Assembly (NCBI GenBank): GCA_031254255.1
Contig: JAIRUT010000137.1
Coordinates: 1 to 7,753 of the forward strand
Direction: 5' to 3'
DNA from: Coriobacteriales bacterium
Lineage (GTDB): Bacteria > Actinomycetota > Coriobacteriia > Coriobacteriales > UBA8131
Length of the DNA stretch: 7,753 nucleotides
The notes under the pieces were generated by a model, which saw only the letters and a program-made list of their open reading frames with translations, made no database searches and was not told where the DNA came from. Position 1 is the first letter of the stretch, and every line of letters begins with the position of its first letter. Below are positions 1 through 6,036 of this stretch, piece by piece. A program made the position numbers and the translations under genes.

Positions 1-16
1 AGGTTATTTAATAACT

Positions 17-343
17 TTACATACTAACACATATTCTAGGATTTGTCGAACATATGTTCCTATTCAAAACCAACTGGGCAACTGCCGTCTCTGGAAGCAG
101 CGCATGGGTCCTCATGCGGGATGTGCAGCGCAACCGTATGATCCGGATGCGCTCAGAGACGACATGGCCGGCTTTGATGTGGGTGAAGTAGCGATGGTAG
201 CTGGAGTGGACATCCAGCGAGGCCCTGGCCTTACAGGTAGGACAGATGGTCTTTGAGAGATCATAGCTTGGTGGCACAAGGGCCATAACATCCAGGTCGC
301 CTTGATCCATATCCTTGCAAATGGCCATGAACACCCGTAACAT
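17..343 (-). CDS. DUF6431-like zinc-ribbon protein, probably degraded or truncated
   Basis: 108-aa ORF. The start at 343 is fixed by a strong GGAGG five bases upstream of ATG. Residues 34-37 form a CPTC knuckle. The second knuckle begins at Cys73 and runs into THALLPE (79-85), the layout I associate with DUF6431, a small zinc-ribbon family found near transposase-like genes in Firmicutes and Actinobacteria. Most family members have a second cysteine at position 76; here it is Arg (codon CGC, one transition from TGC), so the site would bind zinc poorly. After about residue 88 the sequence loses family character and runs into AT-rich DNA ending in TAA, so the 3' end is probably replaced or frameshifted. 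Its function is unknown; a DNA-binding role in a mobile element is an inference. The gene is real by its ribosome binding site, but may no longer make a working protein. Confidence 0.6.
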   Translation of the reverse strand: MLRVFMAICKDMDQGDLDVMALVPPSYDLSKTICPTCKARASLDVHSSYHRYFTHIKAGHVVSERIRIIRLRCTSRMRTHALLPETAVAQLVLNRNICSTNPRICVSM

Positions 344-387
344 GATTCCTCCAGCAGTATGGCTTTCAAGCCTGCTGCCAAGGGTTG

Positions 388-432
388 AGCGGGAAGGGTT
401 TTATCTGCTGAGATAAAGGGGCCCTTCCCGCT
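388..432. terminator. Long two-part hairpin downstream of the Ig-like ORF
   Basis: Perfect 11-bp inverted repeat AGCGGGAAGGG (388-398) and CCCTTCCCGCT (422-432). The interior also carries a TTTATC/GATAAA pair. It begins 15 bp after the stop codon at 448 and lies between the Ig-like ORF and the DUF6431-like gene, which suggests termination of minus-strand transcription. There is no clean U tract on either strand, so it may instead be an RNA-stabilising stem or a mobile palindrome. Confidence 0.55.
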
Positions 433-447
433 GTTTACCTGAAGGCC

Positions 448-927
448 TTATTTTACTGTGTATTGGGGTAATGCGAGTGAAAAAACGGCGAACTGCGCCA
501 GTGCAAGAGTCATGTAAATTCCAGTGTTCAGCTCATCTTTTCCAACTGTCAGCTTTCCTGTTGCAGGATCAATGACAGTCCCTGCATCCTGTGCAACCAC
601 AGTGCCTGTGGCAGAGCCCTTGGGAGCCGTGAGTGTATAGGTGACATCTTGGCTTGGGAAGTTCTCACCGTAGACCAGTGTCGTGAGCTGGAGGACATCC
701 CCCGGGCTGAGTGTCACATCGGTTGCCGGGGTTGAGCCTCCGGCATATACCGACATGCTGGTGACAATGGGTGCCGTGATGGTGTCGATGAGTTTGATGC
801 CGTCAGCATCGGAGCCTGCCTTTAGGGTGTCAATCTCTGTCAGTGTCGCAAATGCCGATACCGGCTCTATGGCGTAGTACCACTCCTGGTCGATCTGTCC
901 GGTGAGCGTGATGGAGTCAAGGAGCAA
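448..927 (-). CDS. Ig-like domain protein, 5'-truncated remnant
   Basis: The reading frame stays open from a TGA near 959 down to TAA at 448, but has no ATG or GTG near its 5' end. The only near-start codon is TTG at 927, with no well-spaced ribosome binding site. The protein-like sequence continues upstream of that TTG (ELIERGTDATG), which suggests that this is the C-terminal piece of a longer protein. The product is rich in Thr, Val, Ser and Gly. Residues about 55-150 read as a beta-sandwich of the bacterial Ig-like type (SMSVYAGG, VTLSPGDVLQLTTLV, IDPATGKLTVG). Such domains occur in phage tail and virion proteins and in cell-surface proteins; which one applies here cannot be told. It starts immediately behind the potassium-channel stop codon, so expression would depend on readthrough transcription. 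Confidence 0.55.
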   Translation of the reverse strand: MLLDSITLTGQIDQEWYYAIEPVSAFATLTEIDTLKAGSDADGIKLIDTITAPIVTSMSVYAGGSTPATDVTLSPGDVLQLTTLVYGENFPSQDVTYTLTAPKGSATGTVVAQDAGTVIDPATGKLTVGKDELNTGIYMTLALAQFAVFSLALPQYTVK

Positions 928-953
928 CCCCGTGGCGTCTGTTCCTCTTTCAA

Positions 954-1562
954 TTAATTCTCATTTTGCTGGAGCTCGGTATTTTGCTCTCCCTTCAACT
1001 CATTCTCGTTTTGCTGGGGCTCGGTATTTTTCGGCTTTATGAACACTCTATGGTTTCCCAGCAAGACAACAAAGAAAACGAAGAATGCCATCATTTCGAT
1101 GATTGTAAACAACCTTGCAATTGTTGCAACAGGATGAATATCCCCAAACCCTACCGTTGTAAATGTCGTCGCGCTGAAATACACGACATTGACACACTCA
1201 TCCAAAGGAGTATTCCCACTGAGTCCCACGAAAGAGTCTGGTACATACAAATATATAACGCTGTAAATCGCGGCGAATAGAATAACCGTCGCAAAAACAC
1301 TTCCGAGTGCGATATGCAGATTAGCGCTGTGGTAGGGTTTTTGCAGAATCAGTACGAAATGGCGTAAATTTACCGTAATTGCCACAAGGATAATGATTGA
1401 TAACACAGAAAGTGACACGATATTTACGACTGCGTCTCCATACCTATGCTGAGACAGATTCATGTAACAAATAAGAATCCCCATAACAGGCGGTAAATAT
1501 GACACCACCGGCGTCGACGCATTCCTCTTGAATATTTTCCTGAACAACCATCGTATTAGCAT
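954..1562 (-). CDS. Two-TM-type potassium channel (Ion_trans_2 family)
   Basis: 202-aa integral membrane protein. Four hydrophobic segments are visible at about residues 21-36, 44-64, 84-107 and 151-169. Between the last two lies a re-entrant pore loop with the selectivity filter TTVGFGD (135-141), the signature of K+ channels. The pore module (84-170) fits PF07885; the two N-terminal segments are extra and lack a recognisable voltage sensor. There is no RCK/TrkA domain. The C-terminus is a hydrophilic Gln/Asn/Glu tail made of a 15-residue tandem duplication. The start has AGAGGGA about nine bases upstream. It is separated from the effector operon by 180 bp and a possible weak terminator, so it is probably a separate transcript. 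A role in restoring potassium balance after membrane attack is an inference from its neighbours only. Confidence 0.85.
   Translation of the reverse strand: MLIRWLFRKIFKRNASTPVVSYLPPVMGILICYMNLSQHRYGDAVVNIVSLSVLSIIILVAITVNLRHFVLILQKPYHSANLHIALGSVFATVILFAAIYSVIYLYVPDSFVGLSGNTPLDECVNVVYFSATTFTTVGFGDIHPVATIARLFTIIEMMAFFVFFVVLLGNHRVFIKPKNTEPQQNENELKGEQNTELQQNEN
957..1030. repeat. Tandem 45-bp duplication in the channel tail
   Basis: Positions 957-985 and 1002-1030 match at 27 of 29 bases with a 45-bp period. The repeat encodes the doubled NTE(P/L)QQNEN motif at the C-terminus of the potassium channel. It looks like recent replication slippage in frame, right at the junction with the decapitated Ig-like ORF. 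Confidence 0.8.
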
Positions 1563-1742
1563 CTGCTTGCTTCCCTCTTAAATTTACACGATACGGCATA
1601 TGTATTGGAAAAAGACAAGTATATATTGCATATGACTTTTAAAAGTATCTGAGCACGTTATAAGATCATGAACATAAATCTATTCTCAAAAAAAGCCGAT
1701 CGCTATAAGGGACTTTTGGATTATCCTCGCACGCAACCTTGC
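1563..1742. other. AT-rich intergenic region with palindrome
   Basis: This 180-bp gap lies between the DUF3958-like gene and the channel gene and is much richer in A+T than its neighbours. It holds the weak terminator at 1688-1717 and a perfect 12-bp palindrome ACTTTTAAAAGT at 1635-1646. On the minus strand a TATACT hexamer (1616-1621) could be a -10 box for the channel gene, but no good -35 is placed 17 bp before it. I see no RNA gene or ORF here. Confidence 0.4.
1688..1717 (-). terminator. Possible weak terminator after the effector operon
   Basis: On the minus strand a seven-pair stem (AAAAGTC with GGCTTTT, one G-U pair, loop of about 13 bases) leads into seven consecutive T residues (1694-1688). 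It lies 26 bp beyond the stop of the DUF3958-like gene. The position and T run fit an intrinsic terminator, but the stem is A/T-rich and the loop is long. Confidence 0.4.
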
Positions 1743-2150
1743 TTATTCTGCATATGCGTCTGCGTTGTTACCCGCACTGCGCTTTAACTTGTGCAGTTCT
1801 GCCTGGTGGGCGTGGTGGGCAGCATCCTGCTCGCGATCCAAGCGGCGCTCTTCCAATTTCAATTCCTCAAGTGACTGCAGGATGCGGGAGTCGTTTTCCC
1901 GATGCCTGATCATTGCCTCGTCAAGTAGTGTCATGATCAGTGGCGAGCAGGCCGATCCGGTCTCTTCAATGGTTCCCTGAAACAGATTAAACATGCGGTT
2001 TCTGCGCACGCCCAGCATCTCGACTTCCTCTTGGAGCATTGCACGTTCCTGCTTGAGTTTATCTTGCTTGATCTCCATGACGTGCTTCTTTTCCAGATAC
2101 CTGTGGATGCATTCTTCTTCCTGCTTAGTTATTTTGTCCGGACTGTACAT
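1743..2150 (-). CDS. Charged helical-hairpin protein, DUF3958-like (possible LXG partner)
   Basis: 135-aa, strongly charged protein with no signal peptide or membrane segment. Residues about 7-50 and 80-125 form two long amphipathic helices rich in Glu, Lys, Arg and Gln (KQERAMLQEEVEMLG, LKLEERRLDREQ). A short linker between them holds SACSPLIMTLLDEAM. This is the layout of DUF3958 proteins, which together with DUF3130 proteins bind LXG domains and direct toxins to the type VIIb apparatus. The family call rests on size, helix pattern and context rather than a diagnostic motif. The start at 2150 has AAAGGG seven bases upstream of ATG. Its position after the toxin and membrane proteins, rather than before the toxin, is not the usual order. 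Another possible role is as a generic cytosolic coiled-coil chaperone. Confidence 0.6.
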   Translation of the reverse strand: MYSPDKITKQEEECIHRYLEKKHVMEIKQDKLKQERAMLQEEVEMLGVRRNRMFNLFQGTIEETGSACSPLIMTLLDEAMIRHRENDSRILQSLEELKLEERRLDREQDAAHHAHQAELHKLKRSAGNNADAYAE

Positions 2151-2218
2151 GTCAGTGCCCTTTCGGATAACTTATGCAATAAAACTAACTGCTGCGCTAA
2201 TCCGCATAACCTGCTCAT
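2129..2218 (-). pseudogene. Relic start of a third membrane-protein copy
   Basis: The ATG at 2218 overlaps the TGA of the preceding gene as ATGA, exactly as at the two upstream junctions. The first bases, ATGAGCAG, and the following stretch up to about 2196 resemble the 5' end of the upstream paralogue, with a few transitions and a one-base gap. Similarity then fades, and the 29-codon frame stops at 2129 inside the start of the next gene. It encodes MSRLCGLAQQ and a weakly hydrophobic run but no full membrane segment. I read it as the stub of a deleted paralogue. It could instead be a short coupling ORF that carries ribosomes to the next gene. Confidence 0.45.
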
Positions 2219-2829
2219 GGGTTACCTGGATTCGGTGCCAGCCAGGAAAATGTATAGTTGTAGAACACGTCACTACTTCCCATTACAAATTTATAGTTTG
2301 TAATGGTGCTGCCTATCACCTTCTCACCGGAAACACAAAATGGATTTCCGTTTTCATCATAATAAGTCTCTTTGTACACCAAATTGGCCGACTCACTGCA
2401 CCAACCCAAAAACTCCCTGAAAGGACTGTTTTTCATCTCATTTGAACAAGCTTGAACTATTCCGTCGGTCAGGGAGTATCTTGCCTCCTCCTCAGTAATG
2501 GGTTTTATAGTTTCCGGATCGGCATTGTAAGCATTGACCAGTTCGGCAACCAAGGCATCGGTCTTTTCATCCAACACACCGACGCAATAGGGATTACCAT
2601 CTTCATCCACACTGTCGGTAAAACTGATTGAGCTATAGAACTGTTGATTGTCACCGAAGGCGTCCTGGATGTCCTGCTGTTGGCCCCTAAGTGTCTGCTC
2701 TTTGGTGGGAGGCTCAGGTTTAGGGACAGGATTCAGTACCTTGTCCCAAGGGATGAGCACAGCAGCAATCAGAGCTGCGATAACAAGAACTGCTATTAGG
2801 TTACATGCTATCCTGCGTGATCTGCTCAT
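2215..2829 (-). CDS. Membrane-anchored protein sharing the toxin C-terminal domain, copy 2 (putative immunity)
   Basis: 204-aa single-pass protein. Residues 1-7 are basic, 10-27 are a hydrophobic helix, then IPWDKVLNP and a Pro-rich linker lead to an outward domain (about 50-204). The domain carries DAFGDN, VDEDGNPYC, VLDEKTDALV, YNADPETIKP, FLGWC and NLVYKE, all shared with copy 1 just upstream. From VDEDG onward it also aligns with the toxin C-terminus, although its last 40 residues have diverged (APNPGNP instead of NPNPRTP). The start at 2829 overlaps the upstream stop (ATGA) and has GAGGA four bases before the ATG, within the codons for the upstream tail. Position directly after a toxin suggests immunity; no known immunity family is recognised. 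A decoy or surface adaptor is the main alternative. Confidence 0.75.
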   Translation of the reverse strand: MSRSRRIACNLIAVLVIAALIAAVLIPWDKVLNPVPKPEPPTKEQTLRGQQQDIQDAFGDNQQFYSSISFTDSVDEDGNPYCVGVLDEKTDALVAELVNAYNADPETIKPITEEEARYSLTDGIVQACSNEMKNSPFREFLGWCSESANLVYKETYYDENGNPFCVSGEKVIGSTITNYKFVMGSSDVFYNYTFSWLAPNPGNP

Positions 2830-3425
2830 GGAGTCCTCGGATTCGGATTGAACTGGTAATTGGAATAGTCATCTTTATGCTTGATGTAATCATAGTTCGT
2901 TAAGCCACCTGTAGCTGCCTTTTCTCCAGCATAATGTACTGTTCCGTCACCATAGGTTTCTTGCTCCTTGTAAACCAAGTTCACCGGCTGTTTGCACCAG
3001 CCCAAAAAAGCCATAAAAGAACCGTTTCTCATCTCATAAGAGCAGGCCTTTACTATACCGTCTGTCAGGGAGTACCTTGCTTCCTCTATAGCAAGAGGTT
3101 TTATAGTTTTAGGATCAGCGTTGTAGGCATCGACCAGCTTAACCACCAAAGCATCGGTCTTTTCATCCAACACACCAATGCAATAGGGATCGCCATCCTC
3201 ATCCACTCCGTCGGTAAAGCTGATTGAGCCGTAAAAATCACTGTTGTCACCGAAGGCGTAGCTGATCTCCCACTGTTGTCTTCCAAGTATCTGCTCTTTG
3301 GTGAGCGACTTAGGTTCGGCAGCAGGATTCAGTACCTTGTCCCAAGGGATGAGCACAACAGCAATCAAGACAGCAATTACGAGAGCTGCAATGATATTGG
3401 CTAATATCTTGCGTGATCCGCTCAT
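2826..3425 (-). CDS. Membrane-anchored protein sharing the toxin C-terminal domain, copy 1 (putative immunity)
   Basis: 199-aa protein, close paralogue of copy 2. Basic start MSGSRK, transmembrane helix at about 9-27, IPWDKVLNP stop-transfer region, then an extracytoplasmic domain. The domain shares YAFGDN, ISFTDGVDEDGDP, YNADPKTIKPL, EEARYSLTDGIV, FLGWC and NLVYKE with copy 2. Its last 20 residues (YIKHKDDYSNYQFNPNPRTP) are identical to the last 20 of the toxin. The gene starts at 3425 in an ATGA overlap with the toxin stop and has a GAGGA ribosome binding site, so the two should be translationally coupled. Cysteines (in PYC, KAC, GWC) are mostly conserved with copy 2 and could form disulfides outside the membrane. 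Immunity is inferred from position and topology; the sequence itself names no function. Confidence 0.78.
   Translation of the reverse strand: MSGSRKILANIIAALVIAVLIAVVLIPWDKVLNPAAEPKSLTKEQILGRQQWEISYAFGDNSDFYGSISFTDGVDEDGDPYCIGVLDEKTDALVVKLVDAYNADPKTIKPLAIEEARYSLTDGIVKACSYEMRNGSFMAFLGWCKQPVNLVYKEQETYGDGTVHYAGEKAATGGLTNYDYIKHKDDYSNYQFNPNPRTP
2833..2888. repeat. 56-bp exact direct repeat, left copy
   Basis: Identical to 3429-3484 over 56 bases, spaced 596 bp. It spans the 3' end of membrane copy 1, including its stop-proximal NPNPRTP codons and the ribosome binding site for copy 2. Similarity continues for about 40 bases beyond with scattered differences. It marks the boundary of a tandem duplication or a later gene-conversion tract. 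Confidence 0.9.
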
Positions 3426-5578
3426 GGTGTCCTCGGATTCGGATTGAACTGGTAATTGGAATAGTCATCTTTATGCTTGATGTAGTCAGAGTTCGTTAAT
3501 CCACCTGTAGACACTTTTTCCCCAGCAGAATGAACAACCTTGCCTCCGATAGCCACATCTTCCTTATACACCAAATCCGCATCCTGTTTGTCGCACCAGT
3601 TCAGGAAGCTGTTGGCATCATTGGAGCCGTTGATCAGAAGTGACTGTGCGGGCTGTGTGGTCATCTGTCGGTCGAACTCCTCCAAAGTCAGGGGTGCCTT
3701 CTGGTTGTTTGGGTCGGAATTGTAGTAGTGTAGAAACTCATTCATCTGCTTTTCGACATCATTAGTTCTGAAGACGTTTACCTGGGGACTCAGATAGTTA
3801 CGCGGGTCGGCATTGCCCATGCTGTCAGCATCAACCGTATAGTTAAAGCCGTACGATGTGGAAGCCATAACAGAGGGAAAATTATTTGCACCATTAGAAA
3901 GTATGCAAAAATCACTTTTCTGGTTGGCCTCTCGGGATTTGTTCAGGGCATCTGCCGCCTCGTTTGTCGCCGCGGCACTGACCCATTCCTCCAAAACAGT
4001 GAGGGCAATACTCGTCCCAGCGCTGAATACACCAACTCCCAAAGTCGCGCCTGTAACAAATGCGTCAGTCCAGGTATAGCCCTCACCTTCAGGAATGCTG
4101 TTTGCTAGCGCTTTGTCGATCAGAATACCTATAGAACTGTAGTCACCCGTAATGCCGACAAAGGCGGTGGCATATGCAGGGCTTCCATCGGATAGAAGAT
4201 CCTGGATTAGCAATGGGTCAACCGGAGGAACGGTTGCTAATGTGCTCACGGCAGCATTTATGTCGATCATCTCTGTGGTGGGCTTCCCGTTTTCATCTGT
4301 CTCAGCAACGGCAACCTGCGCAAAATCGATATTTAAGGCAAAATCCACACCATGGTATATGTTTTCCTGATCACTGTTCACTTCCATATAACCGTATATC
4401 TGTCGGCCATCTTCTGATACCTGCTTTAAGAGGTCGGCACCTGCCAGCAGATACTTGTAGCCAAGAGCCCCCACGTCAAGTTTTTTGAGGTCGTCCGCAA
4501 CGGTTTTATAAGCCCTCCCCAAAAGTGGGGTGGCCTGGCAGGGTACAAGAAACCCGCCCAATGTTGAAATCCAGCTTGTACTTTCAATCGGTAGAAGCGG
4601 CTCGCCCGGAACCCTTATGTTCTCGTAAATATTTTTGCTGTAATCTTTCAGTTCGGGAATTATGACGTAGGATAGCTCAAACAATCGCTCCATCGACTTG
4701 GTGTCGCCCCATAGGCTCATGGATTCATAGGCTTCTCCGACTGCGGCAGCCTCGGCATCGGCGATGCAGCTTTGTGGAAGCTTGGCAAGGCCACTGTAAA
4801 GTACCTCGTTGAACTCGCATTGGCCATAGATGTCTTCTGCACTGATAACTCCGTCTCTTCCGAGTGCCAGTATATAGGCGGCCAACTCCTCGTCTGTCAT
4901 GTAGGTTCTGGCCATATCGATTTTATGGCGAATATATACGTCTTTGTACATATCATCCAGACCAGATGTCCAGCCTAGCGCGGGAGCTAGATAAAAGCCT
5001 CTGTTCAAGCGGCCCTGGACCGAGTCTGTGCACTGGGCAAGTATTCCACTCACCAAGTCCTGGGCCTCGGTGTAAAGGCCTGCGGACTGTGAGTCATAGG
5101 CCTCTGCGGCATTGATCTTTGCCTGCCAGTCTTTGATAGTTCTTTCGTAGGCACTAATGTCATACTTGATTGCATTGACTGAGGTAGTTGGATATGTTTT
5201 GTGGCAGCTATAGTAATTGCCCTCGATTGTACTGATATCAGCCCTGCAGTTTTTGATCTCCCAGTGTGCCGCATCTATCTTTTCCTGGCAGTACTCCCGA
5301 TCAAGGATTCCTGGAGTTGAGTGGGGCAGGGCCCGCAACTTTGAGATGTTGTTATTGTTCGCCCGCCAGATAGCCTCATAGACCAAAATATGCACCTTGA
5401 GAATCTGGGTACGCCTGACCAGGTTTTCTCTGATGGCTTTGTAGGCCTCACCGGATAACTGCCCCATGTCGATGTCCTGCATGGTCAGTATCTGGCTTTC
5501 GGCAAGGCTCATATTATCTTGCAGATTTGCGTTTTCCTGCATCAAATGAGTGGCTCCGGCCGCTGTGTTGATCCTCAT
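3422..5578 (-). CDS. LXG-like type VII secretion effector (putative pore-forming toxin)
   Basis: 718-aa multidomain protein without a signal peptide. Residues 1 to about 220 are long helices with LSGEAYKAIRENLV (41-54), which resembles the LXG targeting domain of type VIIb toxins. Residues about 220-500 are a mixed middle region I do not recognise. Residues about 504-529 form one long hydrophobic, glycine-rich helix (GATLGVGVFSAG, with a GxxxG spacing), as in glycine-zipper pore formers such as TelE. Residues 575-718 are a domain shared with the two downstream membrane proteins, ending in the same 20 residues as copy 1. No nuclease, ADP-ribosyltransferase, NADase or lipase motif is visible. 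The start at 5578 lies two bases after the stop of the DUF3130-like gene, and the stop forms ATGA with the next start. LXG assignment is by pattern and neighbours; the killing mechanism is inference. Confidence 0.72.
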   Translation of the reverse strand: MRINTAAGATHLMQENANLQDNMSLAESQILTMQDIDMGQLSGEAYKAIRENLVRRTQILKVHILVYEAIWRANNNNISKLRALPHSTPGILDREYCQEKIDAAHWEIKNCRADISTIEGNYYSCHKTYPTTSVNAIKYDISAYERTIKDWQAKINAAEAYDSQSAGLYTEAQDLVSGILAQCTDSVQGRLNRGFYLAPALGWTSGLDDMYKDVYIRHKIDMARTYMTDEELAAYILALGRDGVISAEDIYGQCEFNEVLYSGLAKLPQSCIADAEAAAVGEAYESMSLWGDTKSMERLFELSYVIIPELKDYSKNIYENIRVPGEPLLPIESTSWISTLGGFLVPCQATPLLGRAYKTVADDLKKLDVGALGYKYLLAGADLLKQVSEDGRQIYGYMEVNSDQENIYHGVDFALNIDFAQVAVAETDENGKPTTEMIDINAAVSTLATVPPVDPLLIQDLLSDGSPAYATAFVGITGDYSSIGILIDKALANSIPEGEGYTWTDAFVTGATLGVGVFSAGTSIALTVLEEWVSAAATNEAADALNKSREANQKSDFCILSNGANNFPSVMASTSYGFNYTVDADSMGNADPRNYLSPQVNVFRTNDVEKQMNEFLHYYNSDPNNQKAPLTLEEFDRQMTTQPAQSLLINGSNDANSFLNWCDKQDADLVYKEDVAIGGKVVHSAGEKVSTGGLTNSDYIKHKDDYSNYQFNPNPRTP
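3429..3484. repeat. 56-bp exact direct repeat, right copy
   Basis: Right partner of the repeat at 2833-2888. It covers the last codons of the toxin and the GAGGA ribosome binding site of membrane copy 1. Because the repeat holds both a protein tail and the translation signal of the next gene, a duplicated unit can insert without breaking coupling. Confidence 0.9.
3992..4066 (-). other. Glycine-rich hydrophobic segment of the toxin
   Basis: Codes for toxin residues 505-529, a 25-residue run with Gly, Ala, Val, Leu and Ile and no charged residue after Asp505. The glycines fall at 510, 514, 516 and 521, giving GxxxG. It is the only clear membrane-spanning candidate in the protein and sits just before the shared C-terminal domain. 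Confidence 0.6.
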
Positions 5579-5580
5579 GA

Positions 5581-5868
5581 TTACTGACCTACCTGACCCA
5601 TGATGGCATCTGCAAGACTTGAATCCAAGCTGTCCAGCTCAGCATGCACCGTCTCTATGTCGGCGGCATCGGCTGAAATTAGCTGGCTCCAGACGCTTAA
5701 GGCTCGCTTGATTCCAGAGGACAAACCATCATGACTGGAGCTGCCAGACACTACAATGTTTGCGGCTATGGGCTCCATTGAAAGGCTGGTGTAACCGGCA
5801 AGTGGAGCTTGGATCGCCGCAGACAGCATGCCAGCTTTTTCTGCATCTGTCACTATAGTCTCTGACAT
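5581..5868 (-). CDS. Small helical WXG100-like protein, DUF3130/TIGR04197-like
   Basis: 95-aa protein predicted to form two helices around a Ser/Gly turn (VVSGSSSHDG, 39-48). Trp60 opens the second helix and a VHAELD motif lies near residues 74-79. The size, helical hairpin and position immediately before an LXG-like gene fit the DUF3130 (TIGR04197) family. Members pair with a DUF3958 protein on the LXG domain and supply part of the secretion signal. A classic central WxG is absent, which is normal for this branch. AGGGAG seven bases before the ATG at 5868 overlaps the end of the microprotein gene. The stop codon is two bases from the toxin start, so all three genes are probably one coupled operon. 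Confidence 0.7.
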   Translation of the reverse strand: MSETIVTDAEKAGMLSAAIQAPLAGYTSLSMEPIAANIVVSGSSSHDGLSSGIKRALSVWSQLISADAADIETVHAELDSLDSSLADAIMGQVGQ

Positions 5869-5871
5869 CGG

Positions 5872-6036
5872 TCACTCCCTTCCGTCTTGGCTTGTTGACC
5901 TATGCGAGGTGTTTGCGGTGGGTTTGAGATCGGCATCGTCTTTGATGCCGGTAGCGGGTTTGAAATTGGCGTTGCCTTTGGCTTCGGTTAAACTTTCAGA
6001 ACTTGCCATTTCCATAGCAGCTATATTTGACTCCAT
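5872..6036 (-). CDS. 54-aa hydrophilic microprotein, first gene of the effector operon
   Basis: ATG at 6036 follows AGGGGG by six bases, one of the strongest ribosome binding sites in the window. The frame runs 54 codons to TGA at 5872, three bases before the DUF3130-like start. The product begins MESNIAAMEMASSES and then has two 12-residue imperfect repeats (AKGNANFKPATG and IKDDADLKPTAN), ending in a Ser/Thr/Arg tail. It has no membrane segment or cysteine. I do not recognise a family. Its place at the head of the operon suggests a small partner of the secretion substrate, or a leader peptide that drives translation of the next gene. The coding call rests on the ribosome binding site, the coupling and the codon-length repeat. 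Confidence 0.65.
   Translation of the reverse strand: MESNIAAMEMASSESLTEAKGNANFKPATGIKDDADLKPTANTSHRSTSQDGRE
5915..5986. repeat. Tandem 36-bp imperfect repeat in the microprotein gene
   Basis: Units at 5915-5950 and 5951-5986 match at 24 of 36 bases, and nearly all the differences are transitions. Each unit encodes 12 residues containing (N/D)A(N/D)(F/L)KP. A period divisible by three keeps the frame. Confidence 0.65.

Noticed and set aside
112..381. Minus-strand 89-codon ORF overlapping the DUF6431-like gene
   Set aside because: Out-of-frame shadow; the DUF6431 frame has the strong ribosome binding site and the zinc-ribbon motifs.
1993..2445. Plus-strand ORF of 150 codons across the membrane-protein and DUF3958-like genes
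   Set aside because: Antisense to two well-supported coupled genes, no ribosome binding site, no family character.
2826..3484. Insertion sequence bounded by the 56-bp repeats
   Set aside because: The repeated interval contains no transposase and no terminal inverted repeats; it is a tandem gene duplication.
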